The translations under genes were made by a program, and so were the position numbers. Source: Dehalococcoidales bacterium (GTDB lineage: Bacteria; Chloroflexota; Dehalococcoidia; Dehalococcoidales; UBA2162). From it: 32,576 bases of DNA. Below the pieces are notes generated by a model. That model was given only the letters and a program-made list of their open reading frames with translations, ran no database searches and was not told the origin of the DNA. Positions 1 through 6,793 of the stretch are shown one piece after another (positions within the stretch are counted from its first letter, which is position 1; each line of letters starts with the position of its first letter). The stretch lies in assembly GCA_016844285.1 (NCBI GenBank), contig JAENIS010000005.1, positions 1-32,576 on the forward strand. Reading direction: 5' to 3'.

Positions 1-616
1 TTTAGCGGAAGCCCCGGCTCCGGACGGAACCATACTCCATTCTGCGGAACATCCACTGGAAGAAGGCGGTTGCATCGCTATCCTTCGAGGCAACCTGGCA
101 CCCAGGGGAGCCGTCGCGAAGAAGAGTGGTATCGAACCTTCCATGCAAAAACATACCGGCCCGGCGGTCGTTTTCGATTGCGAAGAGGATGTGCGTCGTT
201 ACCTGATGGAGCGCAAAATCGAACCAGGCTCGGTGCTGGTGGTCCGTTATGAAGGCCCGAAAGGAGGGCCGGGAATGCGGGAAATGTCGATTCCGGCGGC
301 GATGCTGGTCGGGATGGGACTGCATCACTCTGTGGCGATGGTTACCGATGGTCGCTTCTCCGGAGCCACCCGGGGTCCCTGTGTCGGACATGTCTGTCCA
401 GAGGCATGGGAGGACGGGCCGATTTCACTGGTAGCCGATGGCGACCTCATCGAAATCAATGTCCCTGAAGGCCGTCTGGAATTGAAAGTCTCTCCCGAGG
501 AGATGGAGAAGCGCAAGCTAAGGAGAGGCAAAAAACCGGAACACCCGGCCTTTGGCATATTGCAGGCTTACCGTGAGAGGGTAGGTAGTGCCGACGAAGG
601 AGCCGTCTGGCTATAG
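1..616 (+). CDS. ilvD: Dihydroxy-acid dehydratase, C-terminal part (cut by window edge)
   Basis: IlvD dehydrates 2,3-dihydroxy acids to 2-keto acids in cytosolic valine and isoleucine synthesis, using an Fe-S cluster. The open frame runs in from before base 1 (first full codon at base 2) and ends with TAG at 614-616, leaving 204 residues, roughly the last third of a protein usually near 555-570. Seen: [13 protein letters not shown] near residue 31, then [12 protein letters not shown] and [17 protein letters not shown], which are hallmark C-terminal IlvD blocks. The reading continues upstream of the first ATG (143), so that ATG is internal. The next gene, a CHR transporter, follows after 58 bases on the same strand. 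The closely related Edd could share some motifs, but GRFSGATRG and the tail favour IlvD. Confidence 0.95.
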   Translation, partial: LAEAPAPDGTILHSAEHPLEEGGCIAILRGNLAPRGAVAKKSGIEPSMQKHTGPAVVFDCEEDVRRYLMERKIEPGSVLVVRYEGPKGGPGMREMSIPAAMLVGMGLHHSVAMVTDGRFSGATRGPCVGHVCPEAWEDGPISLVADGDLIEINVPEGRLELKVSPEEMEKRKLRRGKKPEHPAFGILQAYRERVGSADEGAVWL

Positions 617-674
617 CCGCCGCCATTCAAAGACACTGCATCGGGCGGACAATACCCGAAAGAATGTGAAAGAA

Positions 675-1838
675 ATGAAGCCAACCGAGCGTCTCAAAGA
701 GGTAGCGCTGCTGTTTCTGAGGCTTGGCGCCTTCAGTTTTGGTGGCCCGGCCGTCTACATCGCCCTGATGCACGATGAGGTAGTGCGCCGTCGCCGCTGG
801 ATAGATGAGCAGCGTTTCTTAGACCTGGTCGGCGCTACTAATCTCGTCCCCGGGCCTAATGCCACCGAAATAGCTATCTACCTGGGACTGATTCGGGCGG
901 GATGGCCCGGGCTGATTGCTAGCGGAGCACTCTTTATCCTACCAGGAATGGTGGCCACGCTACTTGTTGCCTGGGCATATGTCACCTACGGTTCAATACC
1001 TGAGGTAGGATGGGTACTATACGGCGTCAAGCCGGTGGTTATCGGAATTGTGATTCAGGCACTATGGAACCTGGGCCGAACCGGCATTAAGGGTCTAACT
1101 ACCGCCATTGTCGGGATAGGGGTAGTGGCTCTTTACCTTCTTGGACTTAATGAGATTGCACTTCTTTTTGGCGGCGCCGCCGTGGTCTTGCTGGTGCGTA
1201 GTGGGTTTCGGTTCTTTAGACATGGGTTGCCAGCGATATTGGTTGCTCCGGCGTTGTTCTTGAAATTGCCACTTGCCTGGTTTACCGCCAGTGCGGCTGG
1301 TGTGGTGGTGTTTAGCCAGTCCACACTTTTCCTCACCTTCCTCAAAATTGGGGCGGTTCTCTATGGTAGTGGCTATGTTCTGCTGGCTTTCCTCAGGTCT
1401 GAATTCGTGGTGAACCTCGGGTGGCTCACCGACCAGCAGGTTCTGGATGCTATTGTCGCCGGCCAGATTACACCGGGCCCGGTATTCTCCAGCGCGACTT
1501 TCGTCGGCTATCTGGTTGGTGGCTGGCCATCGGCGCTGCTGGCAACGCTGGGTATCTTCCTGCCGTCATTCCTGTTTGTCGGGCTACTCAGCCGTATCCT
1601 GCCACTTGTCCGCAAATCATGGTGGGCAGCCACCTTCCTGGACGGGGTAAATGCTGCCTCGCTGGGTCTTATGTTTGGTGTGACTTGGCAGCTTGGTCAG
1701 GCTGCCTTAGTCGACATTTTTACTGTGGTGCTCTCACTCGTTACCTTGTTGTTGATATTCCGGTTTAAGGTTAACTCCGTCTGGCTGATACTGGGTGGGG
1801 GATTGCTGGGGGCAGCCTACAAGCTGGTGTTAGGTTAA
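675..1838 (+). CDS. chrA: CHR-family (chromate) ion transporter, two-domain form
   Basis: A predicted inner-membrane transporter of 387 residues. It has two tandem CHR domains, as in long-chain ChrA proteins. Each carries the typical signature: FSFGGPAVYIALMHDEVV then NLVPGPNATEIA in the first half, and GSGYVLLAFLRSEFV then QITPGPVFSSATFVGYL in the second. Many hydrophobic helices run throughout. An in-frame ATG exists at 588 inside the ilvD end, but homology-like sequence begins at MKPTERLKEVALLFLRLG, so I start at 675. Family members export chromate or have unknown substrates; neighbouring genes give no hint of chromate resistance, so the substrate is uncertain. The stop codon lies in the edge of a dispersed repeat (1831-1900). 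Confidence 0.88.
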   Translation: MKPTERLKEVALLFLRLGAFSFGGPAVYIALMHDEVVRRRRWIDEQRFLDLVGATNLVPGPNATEIAIYLGLIRAGWPGLIASGALFILPGMVATLLVAWAYVTYGSIPEVGWVLYGVKPVVIGIVIQALWNLGRTGIKGLTTAIVGIGVVALYLLGLNEIALLFGGAAVVLLVRSGFRFFRHGLPAILVAPALFLKLPLAWFTASAAGVVVFSQSTLFLTFLKIGAVLYGSGYVLLAFLRSEFVVNLGWLTDQQVLDAIVAGQITPGPVFSSATFVGYLVGGWPSALLATLGIFLPSFLFVGLLSRILPLVRKSWWAATFLDGVNAASLGLMFGVTWQLGQAALVDIFTVVLSLVTLLLIFRFKVNSVWLILGGGLLGAAYKLVLG

Positions 1839-1900
1839 TTACTGGACCAATAACTGCTTCAGCACCCATTACCACTTGCGGACGACCTTATTCCTGCTCC
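1831..1900. repeat. Diverged copy of a dispersed intergenic repeat
   Basis: This stretch between converging chrA and cobC matches, with a few changes, the left halves of repeats at 26613 and 30684. Shared blocks in order are GGTTAATTA, CCAAT, CTGC, CAGCAC, CAT, AC and CGACCT followed by TTCC. It contains the chrA stop codon (1836-1838) and the last codons and stop of cobC (1888 onward). Confidence 0.6.
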
Positions 1901-2502
1901 CTCAGGTGAGAGGTATCGTTTAGCAGGCTCACTATTACCCCGCGCTGGTGTATTTCCACAATACTTAGTGACGCATTATCAATGCGAATCTGCCGCCAGT
2001 GCCCCATGTCGATACCCAGCAAACGGCACACCAGCACCCGCAACGGCCCGCTATGGGAGACGACGAGAATCGTTTCTGATGCTTGATACTTCTCTACTCT
2101 CTCCAGAAACTTACTTGTCCGCTCAATAAACTCGCTAAAGCTTTCGCCCCCGGGGAACTGGAGCTGAAGACTGAAGTTGCGGATTGATTCAGCCAGGTCG
2201 GGATAAAGACGGCTGATGTCATCAAAGGTTAACCCCTCGGCACTGCCGTAGTTAGCCTCTCTCAGTTCAGGGCAGGTAATAACGTCAACATTATGCTCGG
2301 AAGAGATTGCCTGAGCCGCCACTAAAGCCCGTTTCAGGTCACTGGAGTAAATGGCATCAATCTTCTCTCTGGCGAAACGGAGGCACAACTGCTCAACCTG
2401 CCTGTATCCCGCCGCGCTCAAATCGACATCGCTATATCCGGCAAACCGCCGTGTGCTATTGAAGTCGGTGATGCCGTGTCGCACCAGCAGTAACCTGGTC
2501 AA
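1888..2502 (-). CDS. cobC: Histidine phosphatase, probable alpha-ribazole phosphatase
   Basis: A cytosolic histidine phosphatase (phosphoglycerate mutase fold) of 204 residues. In a cobamide operon it most likely removes the 5'-phosphate from alpha-ribazole phosphate or adenosylcobalamin phosphate. Seen: the catalytic LLLVRHG at the N terminus, GYSDVDLS, an ELREANYGSAEG block with the acid residue, and the second histidine in VVSHSGPLRVL. I choose the TTG at 2502 because GAGGAGGG lies four bases upstream and the RHG motif then starts at residue 7, normal for the family; a longer frame to 2556 would run into cobS. The gene begins 13 bases after the cobS stop. The family has many substrates, so the specific role rests on context. 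Confidence 0.85.
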   Translation of the reverse strand: MTRLLLVRHGITDFNSTRRFAGYSDVDLSAAGYRQVEQLCLRFAREKIDAIYSSDLKRALVAAQAISSEHNVDVITCPELREANYGSAEGLTFDDISRLYPDLAESIRNFSLQLQFPGGESFSEFIERTSKFLERVEKYQASETILVVSHSGPLRVLVCRLLGIDMGHWRQIRIDNASLSIVEIHQRGVIVSLLNDTSHLREQE

Positions 2503-2515
2503 ACTTCCCTCCTCG

Positions 2516-3289
2516 CTAGGCCAACCCCAACCAGCGGTGGTAAGCCAGCAAAACAACGAGAATCAGCACCCAGACCTCGGACATCTCGTTTATCGCCCCA
2601 TAGGTATCACCGGTGAGGCCGGCAAACTTTCGCTGCAGATAACCAGCCCCGGCAACAACCATCAGCCAAGTCACCAGCATTATGGCTAAACCGACCATAT
2701 AGCTAATATGAGCCAGTTGAGCCAAACCGATAACTGCCGCCAGGGTGACAAGTGTGGCCAGGATGAAACTCGACCAGCCGGCTCCTTGCTTAAATACCTT
2801 CCCCAGACCCTCCGGTCGAGCATAGGGGTAGGCACAAACAGCATACACCATTGCCCAGCGGCTGACAATCGGCATCATTACCAGGATAATCGTTAGCAGG
2901 TGTTCAGGTAGACTGTTTAATGAGACATACTTCACCAGCAGCAATAAGAAAGCACCAACAATACCAAAGGCGCCCGCCCGGCTATCATGCATGATGCGCC
3001 ATCTCTCTGCAACCGTTTTGTGCCCGGCCATACCATCGCAGGTATCAATAAAGCCGTCAATGTGTAAGCCACCGCTAATCACCACCAGATAGATGAGCAA
3101 TAGACCGTTCACTATCGTCATGGGCAAAAAGAGAGCCAGGAACCAGTTCAGACCGGCCAGGCCAAGACCGATAATGATACCAACAACGGGAAAGTAACCG
3201 GTGGCGTGCCCCAGGTCTTCCTGACTGACATTACGCCAGAACGGGAAGGGAATAATGGTCAGCAAACGGAGAGCGGCTAAGAATCTCAA
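2516..3289 (-). CDS. cobS: Adenosylcobinamide-GDP ribazoletransferase (cobalamin synthase)
   Basis: An integral membrane enzyme of 257 residues that joins adenosylcobinamide-GDP to alpha-ribazole (or its phosphate), giving adenosylcobalamin (or its phosphate). Seen: the CobS signature GGLHIDGFIDTCDGMAG around residues 91-107, followed by IMHDSRAGAFG, then several hydrophobic helices. Length is usual for CobS. The start is TTG at 3289, overlapping the cobT stop by four bases (TTGA), which supports translational coupling. It sits between cobT and cobC in the riboswitch-led operon, so it should fall when cobalamin is plentiful. Confidence 0.94.
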   Translation of the reverse strand: MRFLAALRLLTIIPFPFWRNVSQEDLGHATGYFPVVGIIIGLGLAGLNWFLALFLPMTIVNGLLLIYLVVISGGLHIDGFIDTCDGMAGHKTVAERWRIMHDSRAGAFGIVGAFLLLLVKYVSLNSLPEHLLTIILVMMPIVSRWAMVYAVCAYPYARPEGLGKVFKQGAGWSSFILATLVTLAAVIGLAQLAHISYMVGLAIMLVTWLMVVAGAGYLQRKFAGLTGDTYGAINEMSEVWVLILVVLLAYHRWLGLA

Positions 3290-4356
3290 CTGGCTGGCTC
3301 GCTCCTTTCCGATACGCCAGCTTCAGCGAAGGTGGCCATATCGGCTAAAATCCTGGCAGCAGTTTCCGCCAGAAAGATACCCAATGCTCCTCCTGTCCCT
3401 TCACCCAGACGCATACCCAAATCCAGGAACGGTTTAAGTCCCAGAGATTCGAGCAGCAACCGGTGACCAGGCTCGGCGGACACGTGGGCAGCGATAAGAT
3501 AGTCCTTTACCGGTGGCGATAATGCTACCGCCACCAGGGCCGCCGCCCCGGAGATGAAGCCGTCAATAACCACCGGGAGGCGGTGGGCGGCCGCCGCCAG
3601 TATTACCCCGACCAGGCCGGCAATCTCAAAGCCGCCTACTTTGGCCAGCACCTCCAGTGGTTGCTTTGGGTCAGGATGGTTCACCGACAAGGCTCGCTCA
3701 ATCACTGCAATCTTATGCTTAAGCTGGGCGTCGGCGATACCTGTGCCGCGACCGGTTACCTCAGCCACGCTTCTCCCTGTCATCACGGCACAGATAGCAC
3801 TGCTGGCCGTGGTATTACCGATGCCCATATCACCTGTACCCACTATGTCCAGACCCTTCGCTATCTCAGCGTTCACTATTTCCATCCCGCTCTCTATCGC
3901 CGTTAGTGCCTGCTCTCTGGTCATCGCCGGACCGACCGCCATATTGCGGGTGCCCGGGGCAATTTTCCTTGACAGAAGCCGGGGATTCGCTTTAAGCTCG
4001 GCAGCTACCCCCATATCGACAACGACAATCCGGGCGCCTACCTGGCGAGCGATAATATTGATGGCAGCCCCACCACGGAGGAAGTTACTAACCATTTGCG
4101 GCGTGACTTCCTGGGGATAGGCACTCACCCCTTCCGCAACTACCCCATGGTCGCCGGCCATGGTGATAATGGCTTTGTGCCGGATGTGGGGGATAGGCTG
4201 GCCCTGAATGCCCGCCAGTTGGATAGATAACGCCTCAAGCCGGCCCAGGCTCCCCTGCGGCTTGGTCAGTTGGTCTTGCCTGGCTCTGGCTTCCGCCATT
4301 GCCTTCTCGTCCAGAGGCTTAATCCTGGCAATTACCGTCGCTAAAAGTTCAGCCAT
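3286..4356 (-). CDS. cobT: Nicotinate-nucleotide:dimethylbenzimidazole phosphoribosyltransferase
   Basis: A cytosolic enzyme of 356 residues that makes alpha-ribazole phosphate from nicotinate mononucleotide and a lower-ligand base, for the nucleotide loop of cobamides. Seen: DQLTKPQGSLGRLE near the N terminus, ITMAGDHGVVAEGVSAYP, GTGDMGIGNTTASSA, and LGEGTGGALG near the C terminus, which carries the family's catalytic glutamate. The frame is open to 4431, but the family N terminus (MAELLATVIARIKPLD) begins at ATG 4356, one base after the stop of the upstream gene. Length matches the usual 340-360. No gene for making dimethylbenzimidazole is seen, consistent with salvage. Confidence 0.95.
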   Translation of the reverse strand: MAELLATVIARIKPLDEKAMAEARARQDQLTKPQGSLGRLEALSIQLAGIQGQPIPHIRHKAIITMAGDHGVVAEGVSAYPQEVTPQMVSNFLRGGAAINIIARQVGARIVVVDMGVAAELKANPRLLSRKIAPGTRNMAVGPAMTREQALTAIESGMEIVNAEIAKGLDIVGTGDMGIGNTTASSAICAVMTGRSVAEVTGRGTGIADAQLKHKIAVIERALSVNHPDPKQPLEVLAKVGGFEIAGLVGVILAAAAHRLPVVIDGFISGAAALVAVALSPPVKDYLIAAHVSAEPGHRLLLESLGLKPFLDLGMRLGEGTGGALGIFLAETAARILADMATFAEAGVSERSEPAS

Positions 4357-4357
4357 C

Positions 4358-5041
4358 TTATTTTCCTTCAGTGCTATTTTCGGGTAGCAGGTCGCAAAAG
4401 TAAAAGGAATCTCGGCAAACAACCTCACCAACGATTACTGGTATCCTCTGCTTGAATATTGGCCCGGCAAAGACAAAGGAATGATATTCACCATTTTCAC
4501 CACAGGGGTCAACACCGGGCGGAAGCTCCGCCAGGAAGGAGGTATCAATCACTCTACCGGCAAATGTCTTACTCAGCACCCTGCTATCAACACAGGTAAC
4601 AATGGACTGGAAACCCAGGCTGACAAAGCTACTGGTCAGCTCACGGGTATCCCTGCCCCATATCGGGAAGACCGCCTTCATCCCAATCCTGGCCAGGTTG
4701 TCCTCACGGTACTTGCGCAGGTCCTCCAGGAAGATATCGCCAAAAGCCACGGCAGAAACGCCGACTTCCTGAAGTCGTGCCAGTGCTGCCTGTGTCCTGG
4801 ACTCATACTCTTCATTGGAGGCTACCCTGGGCAGGACGACTGACTCCATAGGTAAAGAGAGAGCTTCCGCCTGCTGCTCAACGAGGAGGCGGCGGACGCC
4901 ATGCATAGTCACTCTATCATATTCTCCATTAAAGGAGGTCAGCAGCGCTACCACCTCATACTCCTGGCTGCGTCGCATTTCATATAACGCCCGGGCGCTG
5001 TCTTTGCCACCACTCCAGGAAAGCACTACCTTCTCTGCCAT
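4358..5041 (-). CDS. Dph6/MJ0570-type ATP-pyrophosphatase, function in bacteria unknown
   Basis: A 227-residue cytosolic protein of the adenine-nucleotide alpha-hydrolase superfamily (ATP_bind_4 type). The PP-loop SWSGGKDSARALYEM is at residues 9-23, which in relatives binds ATP and adenylates a substrate. Other family-like blocks are GDIFLEDLRKYRE and the C-terminal DPCGENGEYHSFVF. Eukaryotic and archaeal relatives amidate diphthine on elongation factor 2, but bacteria lack diphthamide, so that name should not be copied over. Here it lies between btuF and cobT with a 21-base gap before it and a one-base gap after it, so it is very probably co-transcribed with cobamide salvage. A role in amidation or corrinoid handling is possible but unproven. 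Confidence 0.85.
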   Translation of the reverse strand: MAEKVVLSWSGGKDSARALYEMRRSQEYEVVALLTSFNGEYDRVTMHGVRRLLVEQQAEALSLPMESVVLPRVASNEEYESRTQAALARLQEVGVSAVAFGDIFLEDLRKYREDNLARIGMKAVFPIWGRDTRELTSSFVSLGFQSIVTCVDSRVLSKTFAGRVIDTSFLAELPPGVDPCGENGEYHSFVFAGPIFKQRIPVIVGEVVCRDSFYFCDLLPENSTEGK

Positions 5042-5062
5042 CGCTAAAGCTCCTTCATCTGG

Positions 5063-5968
5063 TTAGCGGAATCGCTCAGGGTGAAGGATTTTAGCAATTT
5101 CCTTCAGCCCCTGGACGATGCGTGGCCCTGAGCGGTCAACCAGGTCGGCATCAACGGTATAGATTCGGCCCTGTTTGACGGCAGTTATTCCCCGCCAGGC
5201 TGGGTTCGTTTTGAGCATCTCCGGCAAGGTAGAGGCGCTACCATGCGTGGTGGGAAGGATGATAATCTCCGGGTCAGCACTGACTATCCGTTCGATGCTG
5301 AACTGTACCCAGGGCGCCGGGGCTTTGGCGGCAATATTCTCACCGCCAGCCATGGTAATGAAGGCATCAAGGAAAGAGCCGGGGCCAGCCGTCCAGGGAT
5401 TACTCAGGTCGGTGGCATCAAGGATGTGGAGAACCCTGACCCGGGGGGCACCCTTCACCCGGTCAAGGACACCGGTTATTTCTTTTTTCATGTCATCAAT
5501 GAGTTTCCTGGCTCGCCCCTCTATGCCGGCAACTTTGCCGAGCAGTTCGATATTCCTGAAGATACCGTCCATATCCTTGGGGTCCATCACCAGATAGTTT
5601 ATCCCCAGGTTATCAAGCTGCTTGATACTGTCGCTATGCCCGTCAGTCAGCACCAGGTCTGGTTCAAGGGCAACAATACTTTCAATGGACGGATTAAAAT
5701 AGTTGCCAACACTCTGTTTCGATTTTGCTTCCTCAGGATAGTCGGAATAGTCGTCGACTCCAACCACCTTTTCCCCCAGGCCAAGAGCAAAAAGAGTCTC
5801 TGTAATCGAAGGTACATGGGAGACAATCCGTTGCGGAATCTTCTGGATATTTACGCTCCGGCCCATATCATCAGTATAGGTTCCGGGCTGGAACTGTGGC
5901 TGACATCCCGCCAGCATGCCAGCGAGCAGAATGAGAGCAAGAAAAACAATAAACCCTTTCCATTTCAT
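5063..5968 (-). CDS. btuF: Corrinoid ABC transporter substrate-binding lipoprotein, BtuF-like
   Basis: A predicted exported lipoprotein of 301 residues that would bind corrinoids outside the membrane and hand them to a BtuCD permease. Seen: a lipoprotein signal ending LLAGMLAGC, then the periplasmic-binding fold with PQRIVSHVPSITETLFALG, GVDDYSDYPEEA and LVLTDGHSD, all typical of the BtuF/FhuD cluster. I take ATG 5968; a TTG one codon earlier is equally spaced from the GGAGG at about 5979-5983. It is the first gene after the cobalamin riboswitch, which supports corrinoid over siderophore binding. No btuC or btuD follows in this operon, so the permease must be elsewhere. Confidence 0.9.
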   Translation of the reverse strand: MKWKGFIVFLALILLAGMLAGCQPQFQPGTYTDDMGRSVNIQKIPQRIVSHVPSITETLFALGLGEKVVGVDDYSDYPEEAKSKQSVGNYFNPSIESIVALEPDLVLTDGHSDSIKQLDNLGINYLVMDPKDMDGIFRNIELLGKVAGIEGRARKLIDDMKKEITGVLDRVKGAPRVRVLHILDATDLSNPWTAGPGSFLDAFITMAGGENIAAKAPAPWVQFSIERIVSADPEIIILPTTHGSASTLPEMLKTNPAWRGITAVKQGRIYTVDADLVDRSGPRIVQGLKEIAKILHPERFR

Positions 5969-6001
5969 CAAAGGCTGTCCTCCAACTTAAATTCAATCGA
6001 C

Positions 6002-6033
6002 AAAATAAAACCCCTTGCCACTCGGACAAGGGG
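6002..6033 (-). terminator. Intrinsic terminator of the cobalamin riboswitch
   Basis: On the minus strand CCCCTTG and CAAGGGG (6027-6033 and 6011-6017) form a perfect 7-bp stem with a nine-base loop, followed by TTTTATTTTG. It lies after the riboswitch and about 34 bases before btuF, where an expression-platform terminator is expected. Ligand binding should favour it and shut the operon off. Confidence 0.88.
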
Positions 6034-6059
6034 TTATTCATGTCCCATCAATCATGCCG

Positions 6060-6222
6060 GTCACCCCCTTCCTCCGCGGAGGCTAAAGAATACCCGGAGC
6101 GGCGTTCTGGCTTCTCGCTTAAAGCGAGTCACAGCAGGCGGAACTGCGTTGGATTTTCACCAACTTGCTCTCCGAGGATACCCGGGTCAAGCCCAGGCAT
6201 CCTCCGGGTTAGTTCTTCAGAT
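6060..6222 (-). ncRNA. Cobalamin riboswitch (B12 element)
   Basis: Read on the minus strand, the conserved core is present in order: GGTGAAAATCC (about 6152-6162), GCAGTTCCGCC, GCTGTGA (about 6128-6134), a variable stem with paired GACTCGCTT and AAGCGAG, and AGCCAGAACGCC (about 6103-6114), which matches the B12 box consensus. A paired GGAGGAT and ATCCTC lie upstream. The CTGTGA core has G where most elements have A just before it. It sits between a promoter (6229-6257) and a terminator (6002-6033), so control is probably at transcription termination. Downstream genes are btuF, an ATP-pyrophosphatase, cobT, cobS and cobC. Confidence 0.93.
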
Positions 6223-6228
6223 TGAACA

Positions 6229-6257
6229 AGGATAACGCAATCCGGTCATAAATGCAA
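6229..6257 (-). promoter_or_regulatory. Sigma-70-type promoter of the cobamide operon
   Basis: On the minus strand TTGCAT (6252-6257) is separated by 17 bases from TATCCT (6229-6234). The expected start near 6222 is just before the riboswitch. Confidence 0.65.
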
Positions 6258-6277
6258 GCCGCTATTTAGAGATTGGT

Positions 6278-6480
6278 TATCAACCTCACCCCCTTAATCC
6301 CCCTCTCCTTTCAGGAGAGGGGGAGATAGAGAAAGAGGGGCTTCGCCCCTCTTAGACGCCTTACGACAAAATCCCTCTCGCTCTCCCTTTATTAAAGGAA
6401 GAAGTGTACGGATTTTAAATCCCCCTTAATACTCCTCTCCTTACAGGGAAGTCCTTCCTATGGAAGGATTAGAGAGGTAG
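6278..6480. repeat. Palindromic intergenic repeat, compound copy
   Basis: The stretch begins GATTGGTTATCAACCTCACCCC and holds CCCCCTCTCCT facing AGGAGAGGGGG (about 6299-6323), a second hairpin GAGGGGCTTCGCCCCTC, and degenerate further arms ending at GAAGGATTAGAGAGG. It belongs to the same family as copies at 9951, 12757, 20041, 26613 and 30684. No coding sequence is seen here. Confidence 0.7.
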
Positions 6481-6549
6481 AATACCGCAAAACTAAGAGT
6501 TCCCCCTTTACCATGCCGACAATCCAGAGCCGAAAAGAGGCCACTTAAT

Positions 6550-6649
6550 TGTCATTGCGAGGAGCGGAGCGACGTGGCAATCCGGGCGAGCGAAATCCTC
6601 CACCCAGATTGCTTCGCCTCCGCCTGCGGCGGATGGACTCGCAATGACA
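6550..6649. repeat. 100-bp inverted-repeat element, MITE-like
   Basis: The ends TGTCATTGCGAG (6550-6561) and CTCGCAATGACA (6638-6649) are perfect 12-bp inverted repeats. Inner parts also pair (GGCAATC with GATTGC). There is no open frame. It looks like a short non-autonomous palindromic element. Confidence 0.75.
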
Positions 6650-6681
6650 GTTTGCATTGCTAAACGGTCTCGAAAACCAGT

Positions 6682-6710
6682 TTGAAAAGACAGCCATTGT
6701 CCTGTACAAT
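6682..6710 (+). promoter_or_regulatory. Sigma-70-type promoter of the aldehyde oxidoreductase gene
   Basis: TTGAAA (6682-6687), a 17-base spacer and TACAAT (6705-6710) give a strong match. The start would be near 6717, leaving a leader of about 77 bases before the ATG at 6794. Confidence 0.75.
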
Positions 6711-6793
6711 ATCAGGGGCACATCTCTGGATGGTGATGTTGATGGCAAAGTACGGACTTAAGCCCGGTGACGAAACGCTCAGGGAGGTAGACA

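Noticed and set aside
588..674. Longer N terminus for the CHR transporter
   Set aside because: These 29 codons overlap ilvD and look unlike a transporter start; the family-like sequence begins at 675.
6030..6072. Tiny frame reading MIDGT after the riboswitch, with GGAGG upstream
   Set aside because: Six codons including the stop, next to a palindrome that explains the GGAGG; too little to call a leader peptide.
5243..6235. Plus-strand open frame of 330 residues
   Set aside because: It lies antisense to btuF, the terminator and the riboswitch, its translation resembles no family, and the minus-strand gene is certain.
6258..6680. Possible insertion sequence in the gap before the aldehyde oxidoreductase
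   Set aside because: Only short palindromic repeats are present, with no transposase frame or target duplication that I can define.
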